Source of the DNA: Dyella lipolytica | Lineage (GTDB): Bacteria; Pseudomonadota; Gammaproteobacteria; Xanthomonadales; Rhodanobacteraceae | NCBI RefSeq assembly: GCF_030160075.1 | Contig: NZ_BSNQ01000003.1 | Coordinates: 1,610,328-1,674,327, forward strand | DNA: 64,000 bases | Reading direction: 5' to 3' | Shown here: positions 1 to 7,668 of the stretch, piece after piece | Layout of the letters: every line of letters starts with the position of its first letter | Position numbering within the stretch: position 1 is the first letter of the stretch | The notes under the pieces: model-generated | Database searches by the model: none | Seen by the model: the letters and a program-made list of their open reading frames with translations, nothing else | Told to the model about the DNA's origin: nothing | Made by a program: the position numbers and the translations under genes

Positions 1-730
1 ACAACATGCCGGCGAGCAGGCCGAGCGCTTCCGGCTCCTGCGGCAGCAGCTCCGCCAGCAATCGGGCGAGGAATAGCGCTTCGTCGGCGAGATCGCGACG
101 GAGAAGGTCCGCATCGTTCGGATCGCTCCACCCTTGCGCGAAAGTGGTGTAAACGGCATCGAGCACACCGTCGAGCCGCTCCGTCAGTTCATCGAGATCA
201 GGTATGACGAAGGGGATGCCAGCTTCGCGGATTTTCTGTTTCGCACGCCCCAGACGCTTGCTCATCGCATCGGGCGAGGCAAGAAACGCGGAGGCGATGG
301 TCTTTGCATCGAGGCCAAGCACGGTCTGCAGCATCAGAGGTGCTCGAATATTCGTATCGATCGCCGGATGCGCGCAGGCAAAAAGCAGGGCGAGGCGCCG
401 GTCGGGAATCGCCGCATCGTCGGCTGCATCCGCCCACGTGGCGTGTTGATCCAGCATCGCTCGCAACTGCTGCGCTGCCGCGTCTCCACTACGACGACGG
501 CGCACTCCGTCAATGCCTTTCCGGCGCGCAACAGTCATCAGCCACGCCTCCGGATTGTCCGGGCATCCGTTCACGGGCCAATCCGAGAGTGCGGCAGCGA
601 ATGCCTCCGACAACGCGTCCTCAGCCGCCGACACGTCATGCATGTCGGCGGCCAGATACGCGACCAGCTTGCCGTAGCTGCGGCGCGCGACCGCATCCGC
701 AGCGAGGCACGCCTGGGTCTTGCCAGTCAC
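1..730 (-). CDS. ECF-type RNA polymerase sigma factor, DUF6596 family (3' end beyond the window)
   Basis: Reading the minus strand from a GTG at 730 gives an open frame to the window edge (about 243 residues). It carries region 2-like sequence (AEDALSEAFAAALSDWP, then NPEAWLMTVARRKGIDGVRR) and a region 4-like helix-turn-helix (LGLDAKTIASAFLASPDAMSKRLGRAKQKI). The later part resembles the C-terminal extension of the COG4941 sigma factors. The GTG overlaps the TGA of the upstream YCII gene (GTGA), so the two are probably translationally coupled. Such sigma/YCII pairs are very common and the YCII protein is thought to modulate or sense. The C-terminus is cut by the window edge. Target promoters cannot be told from the sequence. 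Confidence 0.88.
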   Translation of the reverse strand, partial: MTGKTQACLAADAVARRSYGKLVAYLAADMHDVSAAEDALSEAFAAALSDWPVNGCPDNPEAWLMTVARRKGIDGVRRRRSGDAAAQQLRAMLDQHATWADAADDAAIPDRRLALLFACAHPAIDTNIRAPLMLQTVLGLDAKTIASAFLASPDAMSKRLGRAKQKIREAGIPFVIPDLDELTERLDGVLDAVYTTFAQGWSDPNDADLLRRDLADEALFLARLLAELLPQEPEALGLLAGML

Positions 731-1080
731 CCTGCGTAACTCCACACCGGGCGCACTTCAATCGTGCCATGGCTACTACCGGGGCAGCGTGCAGCCCAGC
801 CAAGCGCCGCATCCAGGTCGGGCGCCTCGATCAGGTAATAGCCGCCCAGTTGCTCCTTGGAATCCACATAAGGGCCGTCCAGCACCTGCGACTTGCCGTC
901 GACCAGGCGTACCGTGGTGGCGGTATTCGTACCTTGGAGACGGTTGGAGCCTACCCACACGCCGGCCGCTTTCAAGGCCTCCGTGTAGGCGCCGTACGCG
1001 GCAACGCCGCGCTCCTGATCGGCCTTCGACATGCGGGCCCAGCCGCCTTCTTCCGCATAGAGCATGAGTAGGTATTGCAT
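727..1080 (-). CDS. YCII-related (DGPF) domain protein
   Basis: 117 residues starting MQYLLMLYAEEGGW. It has the family features: a beta-strand YLLMLY start, VRLVDGKSQVLDGPYVDSKEQLGGYYLIEAPDLDAAL in the middle and a terminal IEVRPVW strand, the usual ferredoxin-like fold of about 115 residues. The start was chosen because MQYLLMLY is the typical N-terminus; the frame stays open further upstream by chance. It overlaps the ECF sigma gene by 4 nt, so it is the first gene of a two-gene operon. The family's biochemical role is not established; an accessory role for the sigma factor is inferred from context. Confidence 0.9.
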   Translation of the reverse strand: MQYLLMLYAEEGGWARMSKADQERGVAAYGAYTEALKAAGVWVGSNRLQGTNTATTVRLVDGKSQVLDGPYVDSKEQLGGYYLIEAPDLDAALGWAARCPGSSHGTIEVRPVWSYAG

Positions 1081-1208
1081 CGAGATTCTCCGTTGGATCG
1101 TGACGGGCACTATGCGCCGCCATTCCGATGACGCGCGAGCTATCGCGATTTGGACATCTATCCTATCGGGCGCTATCTCGCCCTGCCCAATGTCCGACGC
1201 GCCCATTG

Positions 1209-1226
1209 TGCAACTAAAAGGTTGCA
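1209..1226. promoter_or_regulatory. Distal inverted repeat, candidate ArsR-type operator
   Basis: TGCAAC-N6-GTTGCA, a perfect 6-bp inverted repeat upstream of the SRPBCC/ArsR operon. The same half-sites with the same 6-nt spacer recur at 1251-1268, exactly 42 bp (about four helical turns) away. The likely ligand is the ArsR protein encoded at 1715-2080; this is inference from position. Confidence 0.6.
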
Positions 1227-1250
1227 TTAACGACGATGACCGATCTAATA

Positions 1251-1268
1251 TGCAACCAGGAGGTTGCC
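1251..1268. promoter_or_regulatory. Proximal inverted repeat over the ribosome binding site, candidate ArsR operator
   Basis: TGCAAC-N6-GTTGCC, the second copy of the 1209-1226 repeat. It contains the AGGAGG ribosome binding site (1258-1263) of the SRPBCC gene, so a bound repressor, or a hairpin of these arms in the mRNA, would hide the start region. Confidence 0.6.
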
Positions 1269-1269
1269 C

Positions 1270-1731
1270 ATGAACACAGCTACAGATCGCATCGAACGAC
1301 AGATCCATATCAAGGCGCCGCGCTCGAAAGTGTGGTGCGCATTGGCCGACGCCGAATCCTTCGGCGACTGGTTCGGCGTCGCGCTGAAAGGAAAGCGCTT
1401 TGTCGCTGGTGAGCCCGTCGAGGGAAACATCACCTATCCGGGCTACGAACACATCGTGTGGCAGGTCGTGATCGAACGCATCGAACCGGAACGCCTGCTT
1501 TCCTTCCGATGGCATCCGTATGCCATCGATCCCAGCCACGACTACTCTCAGGAACCCACCACCCTGGTGGTTTTCGAACTGGAAGAAACCCATGACGGCA
1601 CCCTGCTCCGCCTGGTGGAATCCGGCTTCGACGGTATTCCGCCGGGTCGCCGCCTCGATGCCTTCCGCATGAACAGCAGCGGCTGGGACGAACAGATGAA
1701 AAACATCGACGCCTATGTCGCCTCGCACTAG
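1270..1731 (+). CDS. SRPBCC (AHSA1-like) ligand-binding domain protein
   Basis: 153 residues forming one SRPBCC/AHSA1 domain: RIERQIHIKAPRSKVWCALAD, ESFGDWFGVALKG, a central VVFELEETHDGTLLRLVESGF and a long C-terminal helix, all typical of the family (usual length 140-160). Such proteins bind hydrophobic ligands in a helix-grip cavity; the ligand here is unknown. The ATG at 1270 has an AGGAGG six bases upstream and was preferred over a TTG two codons earlier. The gene overlaps the following ArsR gene by 17 nt, and both are probably controlled by the two inverted repeats in front. Confidence 0.92.
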   Translation: MNTATDRIERQIHIKAPRSKVWCALADAESFGDWFGVALKGKRFVAGEPVEGNITYPGYEHIVWQVVIERIEPERLLSFRWHPYAIDPSHDYSQEPTTLVVFELEETHDGTLLRLVESGFDGIPPGRRLDAFRMNSSGWDEQMKNIDAYVASH

Positions 1732-2080
1732 CTCATCCGCCAAAGGCATGTGGCCGAAGAGCGTTGCGCTGCGAAAATCCGCGCCAATTTTTGCCGCGCT
1801 CGGTGACGAAACGCGTCTGCGACTGATCGCCCTGCTCTGCGCCGGCGGCGCATTGTCCATCTCCCAGCTCACCGCCGGTTCCGACATCACAAGACAGGCA
1901 GTGACAAAACACCTGCAAGTGCTCGCCGATGCCGGACTGGTATGCGACATCAAGCAAGGGCGCGAACGACTATGGGAATTCGAACCAACTCAGCTCGATG
2001 AAGCCCGCCGTTCACTCGATACGATTGCCCAGCAGTGGGATCAGGCCCTAAGCAAGTTGAAATCCGCACTGGAGCGATAG
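1715..2080 (+). CDS. ArsR-family winged-helix repressor
   Basis: 121 residues with a single HTH_ArsR domain: FAALGDETRLRLIALLCAG, SISQLTAGSDITRQAVTKHLQVLADAGLV (recognition helix), then the wing KQGRERLWEF. No metal-binding CxC motif is visible in the recognition helix, so it belongs with the SRPBCC-associated, non-metal ArsR proteins. It starts inside the end of the SRPBCC gene (17-nt overlap). Its probable targets are the two TGCAAC-N6-GTTGCM repeats at 1209 and 1251, which would make the operon autoregulated. Confidence 0.93.
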   Translation: MSPRTSSSAKGMWPKSVALRKSAPIFAALGDETRLRLIALLCAGGALSISQLTAGSDITRQAVTKHLQVLADAGLVCDIKQGRERLWEFEPTQLDEARRSLDTIAQQWDQALSKLKSALER

Positions 2081-2182
2081 CTTCAGGCATACCTACTTAC
2101 GGGTCACCGACCACAAAACTTCCCATCGTACCTAGCGAACCGCTTACTATCCCCGTCAGGTTCCGGCGACGACGAGGACATC

Positions 2183-3298
2183 ATGCGAACGATCATGACA
2201 GCGGCGCGTCCGTTTATCGGCTGGTTAACGGTGGCGCTCTTTCTGGTTTTCGGATCGGGATGGATGGCGGGCCTCGCCAACCACGCCCTTGCGCTGGGTC
2301 TGTTCGTCTGGCTTTTCTTGGTCATCATCTGGGTAGCGTTCGGCGTGGTGCACGAGGCCGAAACGCTGGCCGAGATGCTGGGAGAGCCGCTGGGCACGCT
2401 GGTGCTTACGCTATCGATCGTGATCATCGAGGTGGTGCTGATTTCCGCCGTCATGCTGGGTCCGGAGGGCAACGCCACGCTGGCTCGCGACACCATGTAT
2501 TCCGTGCTGATGATCGTGCTCAACGGGGTCGTTGGGCTCGGTCTGCTGATGGGCGGGATCCGGCATTACGAGCAGGCTTACAACTTGAAAGGTGCGTCGG
2601 CGTATCTCTCGGTCATTATTCCGCTGACGATCATTGCATTGGTGCTGCCGGATTTCACCACGTCCACTTCCGATGGCTCGCTATCGCCGGCGCAGGCGCT
2701 GATGTTTTCCGTGCTGACCATCGGTCTGTATGGCATTTTCCTATGGCTGCAAACGGGCCGGCATCGTGGCTATTTTGTCGCGCAGGATGCGCAACCGATC
2801 GATGCCAAAGAGATGGAACATCAGCGTCCGTCAGCGATCGATAAAAAAGGACTTTTCGTTCACTTCATCTTGTTGCTGGTGAACATCCTTCCCATCGTCA
2901 TTCTTTCCAAAAGCCTGGCGAGTATTCTCGACTACGGCATCGCTGCCACCGGCGCGCCGGCGGCACTCGGCGGCATCGTCATCGCCACGCTGGTGTTTGC
3001 ACCGGAAGGCATCTCGGCGCTGATCGCGATCCGCGCCGATCGGTTGACGCGAGCGATCAACCTTTGCCTTGGCGCCGTGACGTCCACGCTGGGGCTTACC
3101 GTTCCCGCCGTGCTGGCCATCAGCCTCTACACGGGCCGGCATGTACTGCTTGGTTTACCACCATCGGGCATTGTTTTGCTGGTCTCGACGCTTATCTTGA
3201 GTTCGATCACTTTTTCCAACTCGCGCACGACGATGCTCGAAGGCGCGGTTCATCTCTCGCTGTTCGTAGTATTTCTGGTACTGGTTTTCAGTCCGTAG
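2183..3298 (+). CDS. chaA: Calcium/proton antiporter (ChaA/CAX family)
   Basis: 371 residues with about 11 hydrophobic segments. It shows the two inverted alpha-repeats of the CaCA superfamily: VVHEAETLAEMLGEPLGTLV with LTLSIVIIEVVLISAVML (about residues 50-95) and FAPEGISALIAIRADRLTRA with LGAVTSTLGLTVPAV (about 270-315), containing the acidic residues used for cation exchange. The product should export Ca2+ (and possibly Na+/K+) against H+ across the inner membrane. A GAGGA precedes the ATG. It stands alone between an ArsR operon and a convergent secreted protein gene, with no visible regulator. Confidence 0.9.
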   Translation: MRTIMTAARPFIGWLTVALFLVFGSGWMAGLANHALALGLFVWLFLVIIWVAFGVVHEAETLAEMLGEPLGTLVLTLSIVIIEVVLISAVMLGPEGNATLARDTMYSVLMIVLNGVVGLGLLMGGIRHYEQAYNLKGASAYLSVIIPLTIIALVLPDFTTSTSDGSLSPAQALMFSVLTIGLYGIFLWLQTGRHRGYFVAQDAQPIDAKEMEHQRPSAIDKKGLFVHFILLLVNILPIVILSKSLASILDYGIAATGAPAALGGIVIATLVFAPEGISALIAIRADRLTRAINLCLGAVTSTLGLTVPAVLAISLYTGRHVLLGLPPSGIVLLVSTLILSSITFSNSRTTMLEGAVHLSLFVVFLVLVFSP

Positions 3299-3365
3299 GC
3301 TCCGTTCTTGTGCGCGAACAATCCATGTTCGCAAGCGGGTCGATAAATTCACCCGTGTGCCGTAC

Positions 3366-3851
3366 CTAGCCTCGGAAGAACAGATAGATGGCGCTGTAAG
3401 GCACGCGTACCTCGGCACCTGCATGGGACGCATCACAACCCATGGCAGGCGCTACGCCTCCTTCAGTGCGGGTGCGGACGATGTATTGAACACTCGCCAT
3501 GGCTCCGTCGCCGCTGTGTGATTTGGCTTGCAGCACGAGCCACGCTATGGCACCGGCGTTGGGCGAAGGAGACACATTGAGCGGTGCGCCCACAACGGTG
3601 CTTCCGTCGGTGGCCTGCCAACTGGGTCCCGCGAAATGCTTGCCGATGACGTTGCCTTTAGCATCACTCAAGCTGGCATCCGGGGCTTTCAAGCTCCATG
3701 CGTAGCTGCCATCCGACGCTTTGCAGGTATAGATCTGCACGCCCTTACCGAATGCCTCGATGGCGGGCGGCTTGGTGGATGGCCCTTGAGCGTGCGACAA
3801 CGACGTAAAAGCGGCCAGTGCGACGGCACCGCAGATCAATACTTTTTGCAT
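3366..3851 (-). CDS. Secreted DUF3455-like protein
   Basis: 161 residues. MQKVLICGAVALAAFTSLSHAQG is a clear Sec signal peptide with an AHA-Q type cleavage site. The mature part has the pattern seen in DUF3455 proteins: GVQIYTCKASDGSYAWSLKAPDA, a GKHFAGPSWQATDGS block, LVLQAKSH and a final YSAIYLFF. The function of the family is unknown. The start at 3851 has AGGAG five to six bases upstream; 17 further codons upstream are open but lack a signal-peptide context. Confidence 0.85.
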   Translation of the reverse strand: MQKVLICGAVALAAFTSLSHAQGPSTKPPAIEAFGKGVQIYTCKASDGSYAWSLKAPDASLSDAKGNVIGKHFAGPSWQATDGSTVVGAPLNVSPSPNAGAIAWLVLQAKSHSGDGAMASVQYIVRTRTEGGVAPAMGCDASHAGAEVRVPYSAIYLFFRG

Positions 3852-4280
3852 AGCATTCTCCTGTAAGGCTTGGCATCTGCAACAGCAGGTACGGGCCATC
3901 ATATCGGTGAAATGTGCCGCATTTTTTACTCGGCATGCTCGCTTCTCATCGATCTGTGCCTCACCTCCGGCCGATCAACGTCGTTGTGCTTGTCCTGCCG
4001 CTGCAGGCATGGATAACGTCATGAATCCCATCGCATTTGCAGATTTACAAAGCACGCCTTCGAGCTGATCGCGTGCGCCGGATGAACCAATCCCTACACT
4101 GCGTTCCGCCTTGAATAAACCTACACATGATTTGTCATAGACTCCGTTCACGGCGATCGGTGATGACGTGCCAGATGCTGTAGTCATGCCGGGTGTCGCC
4201 ATACGGACTTCCGACTTCGCAGGCATTCGATGCTGGCTCGATGCGTGCGACAAACATTGCATAGTGAGGAGGGTACGTTG
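3852..4280. other. Intergenic region without a supported gene
   Basis: Divergent spacer between the DUF3455 gene and the small Pro/Gly-rich protein. It should hold both promoters. A 95-codon minus-strand frame exists (3975-4262), but it has no ribosome binding site or recognisable motif and I do not call it. Confidence 0.6.
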
Positions 4281-4640
4281 ATGACTCGCACCTCTCGAAT
4301 TCCGCTACACCGAAAGCTCACCATGACTGTCCTCGCCGTTGCTGTCGTAGCGGCTTCCTCTTTGCCGGCACAGGCGCAGCGCTATCGCCCTGGCCCCGGT
4401 TATCACGGTAGACCGGATTATCATCACCGCTACGCTCCTCCTCCGCGCCGCGGCGGAGGTGGTGGTGGCGCCCTCATCGCCGGTGCTTTGCTGGGTGTAG
4501 TAGCCGGTGCCGTCATTGCTAACTCCTCTGCCAGTGCTGCACAGCCGCCGCCGGGCGTCGTCTACTCCACCGCGCCACCGCCGCCGCCACCTGGCGTGGT
4601 TTATTACGATGACAACGGCAACCCGTCGCCGGGGTACTGA
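4281..4640 (+). CDS. Small secreted Gly/Pro-rich protein
   Basis: 119 residues. A signal peptide (LTMTVLAVAVVAASSLPAQA) is followed by a His/Tyr/Arg/Pro-rich stretch, a glycine run, a hydrophobic segment ALIAGALLGVVAGAVIA that looks like a glycine-zipper or membrane segment, then proline-rich repeats (PPPGVVYSTAPP, PPPPPPGVVYYDD). AGGAGG stands eight bases before the ATG. I do not recognise a defined family; the build resembles small outer-envelope proteins of Xanthomonads. The next gene, also exported, begins 69 bp later on the same strand. Confidence 0.8.
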   Translation: MTRTSRIPLHRKLTMTVLAVAVVAASSLPAQAQRYRPGPGYHGRPDYHHRYAPPPRRGGGGGGALIAGALLGVVAGAVIANSSASAAQPPPGVVYSTAPPPPPPGVVYYDDNGNPSPGY

Positions 4641-4709
4641 GCTCGTCACTACTCGTCGAGCCCTGTCGGGCCGTGGTTGATCTGCACCCATGAATCGGAG
4701 CTTCTCATC

Positions 4710-5255
4710 ATGAAAAACGTCATTCGCAAGGCTGCCGTACCCGTCATGCTGTCGCTTGCCATGTTTGCAGGCGCCGTGATGGCACAGCAGACATCCCCCG
4801 CCTCGGCCGCATCGTCCGCCGCTGCACCGGCTGCGACGAAAACCCACGCGCAACGGCGTGCGGATGCCGTGGAGCAACGCATCAACGATATGCACACGCA
4901 ATTGAAGATCACCGACGCGCAATCGACGCAATGGGATGCCTATGCACAGACCATGCGCGACAACGCCACCAAGGCATCTAGCGCCTTTCGTGACCGTGCG
5001 TCGAAGATGACGTCGATGAATGCCGACGACGTTATGAAGTCCTACGCAGCGCTGGCGCAAATGCACGCCGACGATATGCAGAAGCTCTCTTCTGCATGGA
5101 GCGCCGTGTACGCCGTACTGTCACCCGAACAGAAACAGACGGCCGATGCCCTGTTCCATAACCGGACGATGGGATCGCATTCGATGGGCCGTGGACATAA
5201 GAAGGGCAGCAAGCCGGCAAGCGCGTCATCTTCTGCGACAACGCCGAGCACCTGA
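4710..5255 (+). CDS. Periplasmic Spy/CpxP-like LTxxQ-type protein
   Basis: 181 residues. Signal peptide MKNVIRKAAVPVMLSLAMFAGAVMAQQ, an Ala/Ser-rich linker, then a helical domain: RRADAVEQRINDMHTQLKITDAQSTQWDAYAQTM and a second block ending LSPEQKQTADALF. LKITDAQ..QW and LSPEQK are the two LTxxQ-like motifs of the Spy/CpxP family, periplasmic chaperones or stress sensors. The tail is Ser/Lys-rich and low in complexity. The ATG at 4710 was chosen because it begins the signal peptide. Confidence 0.85.
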   Translation: MKNVIRKAAVPVMLSLAMFAGAVMAQQTSPASAASSAAAPAATKTHAQRRADAVEQRINDMHTQLKITDAQSTQWDAYAQTMRDNATKASSAFRDRASKMTSMNADDVMKSYAALAQMHADDMQKLSSAWSAVYAVLSPEQKQTADALFHNRTMGSHSMGRGHKKGSKPASASSSATTPST

Positions 5256-5258
5256 TCG

Positions 5259-5276
5259 GTAGGTTTTTGTACCTAC
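5259..5276. promoter_or_regulatory. Inverted repeat GTAGGT-N6-ACCTAC
   Basis: A perfect 6-bp inverted repeat starting 4 bp after the stop of the Spy-like gene, with a T-rich spacer. It could be a small hairpin ending that transcript or an operator for the dioxygenase gene downstream. The sequence does not decide. Confidence 0.45.
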
Positions 5277-5278
5277 AG

Positions 5279-5326
5279 AGAGGCCAGAAGCAATCTGGGC
5301 ACATCTCCGGAAAGTCTCTGGCCTCT
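5279..5326. repeat. 10-bp inverted repeat ahead of the dioxygenase promoter
   Basis: AGAGGCCAGA (5279-5288) and TCTGGCCTCT (5317-5326) are perfect complements with a 28-nt loop. There is no T-tract after it, so a simple intrinsic terminator is doubtful. The right arm lies just before the TATAAT at 5329, so it may overlap regulatory sites. Confidence 0.55.
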
Positions 5327-5328
5327 TC

Positions 5329-5334
5329 TATAAT
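5329..5334 (+). promoter_or_regulatory. TATAAT -10 element, probable leaderless transcript
   Basis: A perfect -10 hexamer ends 6 bases before the ATG at 5341, so transcription would begin at or next to the start codon. No Shine-Dalgarno sequence is present in this short gap. Leaderless mRNAs are known in this bacterial group. Confidence 0.55.
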
Positions 5335-5340
5335 CGGTCC

Positions 5341-6075
5341 ATGCATGACATCCCCGGTTTGTTAGTTCCGACGCTGTTCCACGCCGTGCAGCGCGATGGT
5401 TTTTCCTTCGTCACGGCAGACACCATGCGTCCGCTGCTGCAGTCCGTAGGCGAACTGTCCGACTGGGATGCATTTGCAGACAGCTGGAATCGGCTGGGCC
5501 CCGACCCTTATCTTGCGGCCAAGGGACGTTTTCGTCGGCGGTGCCATGCAACGTTCACGGCCACTGCACACGGTGCTGTCGAACCGGCACCGCATCAGCC
5601 GCATTACCAGGCGCTGCAATACAACGCTTTGCAAGGGGATATCCAGCGCTGGTTCGAGCCTGTCGATTCGTCCGTAGCGAAAGGCGCCAGCCTGCGCACC
5701 ATCCTGACGTTCTGCAACGACTTTTTCGGATCGCTATCGCCTTCTGTGCCGCACTGGCATGTGGAAGTCCACCAGTTTCGCATCGAAGCCAGCATCGATG
5801 TGGCCGGCGAGCCCACACCTGAAGGCAGCCATCGCGATGGTGTGGATTTTGTGCTCGTGCTGCTGATCGACCGGCACAACATCGCCAGCGGCACCACGAC
5901 CATCCACTCGCCGGATGGGCAGCTGCTGGGTGACTTCACGCTTGCTCACCCTCTTGATGCAGCGCTTATCCACGATCCGCGCGTGTTTCATGGCGTCACG
6001 CCGGTGATGCCGCTAGACGCCACGGAACCTGCACACCGCGATGTACTCGTGGTGACGTTTCGAGCCAAGTCCTGA
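5341..6075 (+). CDS. 2-oxoglutarate/Fe(II)-dependent dioxygenase family protein
   Basis: 244 residues resembling PF10014 (BsmA/IDO-like amino-acid hydroxylases). The facial triad is visible as H164-x-D166 (SHRDGVDF) and H217 (RVFHGVTP), with R233 in a good place for 2-oxoglutarate binding. VEVHQFRIEA precedes the triad as in this family. Several family members hydroxylate free aliphatic amino acids; the substrate here cannot be read from sequence. A TATAAT sits just 6 bases before the ATG. The gene is monocistronic, convergent with the phosphoesterase gene. Confidence 0.85.
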   Translation: MHDIPGLLVPTLFHAVQRDGFSFVTADTMRPLLQSVGELSDWDAFADSWNRLGPDPYLAAKGRFRRRCHATFTATAHGAVEPAPHQPHYQALQYNALQGDIQRWFEPVDSSVAKGASLRTILTFCNDFFGSLSPSVPHWHVEVHQFRIEASIDVAGEPTPEGSHRDGVDFVLVLLIDRHNIASGTTTIHSPDGQLLGDFTLAHPLDAALIHDPRVFHGVTPVMPLDATEPAHRDVLVVTFRAKS

Positions 6076-6089
6076 GCGGACCCTGTCCG

Positions 6090-7544
6090 TTACGGCTTAG
6101 CTTGCGCTGCGTTGCGACTCGCCTTCCACGCCGTCAGCCGCTCTTGGATATACCGATCGTAGTCGTAACCCGTCTCGAGTTTGGGCAGCGGACGATGCGT
6201 ACCACCGTCGGCGTCCGGCACCGGCAAGCGCGACACCAGATCGGCATACACTTCCTGCAGATGCGAAGGGCGATTGGCTGCGGGGTTGACGCCGCTCGAC
6301 ACCGGTACGACAACGCCGGCCAACGGATCATCGGTACGCGCCGTAGCCAAACTGAGCACCGCGCCAATGTCAGGCGCCGCCGCATCGCGCGCGGTCAACG
6401 CCGGTAGATTCCAACGCAACTCGACCGTCTTGAGGATCGAGGTGTGATCCAACGGCATGGAGCCCGCAGGCACACGAAACACAGTGCCGGCGGGAATCAG
6501 CGGCGAAATAAGCACGGTTGGTACGCGCGGGCCGAAGCGTGTGAAGTCGAATCCATATTCGCCCACCGAGGCATCAGGCGGCACTGCACCCGATGGCGGC
6601 GGAACGTGGTCGTAGCAGCCGCCGTGCTCGTCGTAAGTCACGATCAGCAGCGTTTCGTTCCACACCGGACTGTTGCGCAAGGCGTAGTAAAGGTCGTGAA
6701 TGAATTGCTCGCCGAGCGAGACATCGTAATTAGGATGCTGGCTGTTGCCTTTCGATCCCCAGCTCGGTTCGAGAAACGTAAAGGAAGGAAGCGAGCCGTT
6801 TGCCGCGGCCTTCTGGAAATCGGCGAAGGTTCCGAAATAACTGTCCGCAACGCCAGACAGGTCGGAGAACGTCATGCGAGTCAGCGGATCGGCGTCGTAA
6901 CCATAGATGGCCCAGCTGACGTTCTGTTTCGTCAGCGCGGTATAAATGGACGGCGCGGTGAAGTTCTTGGTCTTGTCGTCCATATGTCCCTGCGACGTCG
7001 CCGCATTGACAAAGGCACGATTGGGTAGCGTCTCCGTCGGTACCGAACAGTACCAGTGATCGCACACCGCAAAGCCGCGTGCCAAGGCCGACAACACCGG
7101 TAAGGTGGCCGGCGTGTGCATGCCCATGATGTCGTTGGCGACCGTGCCCGGAAGAATCGACCATTTCTCCTTACCCTCCCAACCCAAGGTGTAGGAAAAA
7201 TTGCTGATAAAGCCCTGATTGGTCGCCACCGGTGGCGTGGGCGCGGTGTTGCTGCCGAACAGCTGCGCATTGGTTGCCGTGTATCCCTCGCCAGGATCGG
7301 CACCTGGCATGAAATAGGTGCTGTTGGTGCCGCCCTGGATCTTGAACACGCTCACCGGTTCGTTGCCGCTGGTGCCGGGATTGGACTCCTTCCCGGTCAG
7401 CCCTTCGAACGGCTGGCCCGTAGGTGAAACGTTGCCGCTATCGGCATAGAGAAAGCCGAGCATATGATCGAAGGAGCGGTTCTCCAGCATCAGCACAACG
7501 ATGTGATTGATGGCCGACAATGAATTCGCGTTTGCCGTAGGCAT
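6090..7544 (-). CDS. Phosphoesterase / phospholipase C-like acid phosphatase (PF04185)
   Basis: 484 residues. The N-terminal metal-site motif ENRSFDHMLGF (residues 21-31) follows the usual HIVVLML strand; TYDEHGGCYDHVPPP and HTSILKTVELRW supply the later metal ligands of the alkaline-phosphatase-like fold. These enzymes cleave phosphate monoesters or phospholipid head groups. There is no Sec or Tat signal peptide at the chosen start, unlike many plcC proteins, so the location is unclear. A 415-residue homologue lies at 56867-58114, about 50 kb away. Confidence 0.9.
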   Translation of the reverse strand: MPTANANSLSAINHIVVLMLENRSFDHMLGFLYADSGNVSPTGQPFEGLTGKESNPGTSGNEPVSVFKIQGGTNSTYFMPGADPGEGYTATNAQLFGSNTAPTPPVATNQGFISNFSYTLGWEGKEKWSILPGTVANDIMGMHTPATLPVLSALARGFAVCDHWYCSVPTETLPNRAFVNAATSQGHMDDKTKNFTAPSIYTALTKQNVSWAIYGYDADPLTRMTFSDLSGVADSYFGTFADFQKAAANGSLPSFTFLEPSWGSKGNSQHPNYDVSLGEQFIHDLYYALRNSPVWNETLLIVTYDEHGGCYDHVPPPSGAVPPDASVGEYGFDFTRFGPRVPTVLISPLIPAGTVFRVPAGSMPLDHTSILKTVELRWNLPALTARDAAAPDIGAVLSLATARTDDPLAGVVVPVSSGVNPAANRPSHLQEVYADLVSRLPVPDADGGTHRPLPKLETGYDYDRYIQERLTAWKASRNAAQAKP

Positions 7545-7668
7545 GCCGTGTCACCTTGCTACTTGCGGTAGATGGGCTGCTATTTCGCCACGTTGACCGT
7601 CGTTATTTCATCAACGGCATGTGTCATGTCGGGAAAACATAGAGGATGACTGTGACATTTTTTGGGGT

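Noticed and set aside
727-1953. A 408-codon minus-strand frame
   Set aside because: It is the YCII gene plus an open frame that runs back across the SRPBCC and ArsR genes on the other strand. Only 727-1080 matches a family.
3975-4262. A minus-strand frame of 95 codons between the DUF3455 and Gly/Pro-rich genes
   Set aside because: No ribosome site or recognisable sequence features; kept as intergenic.
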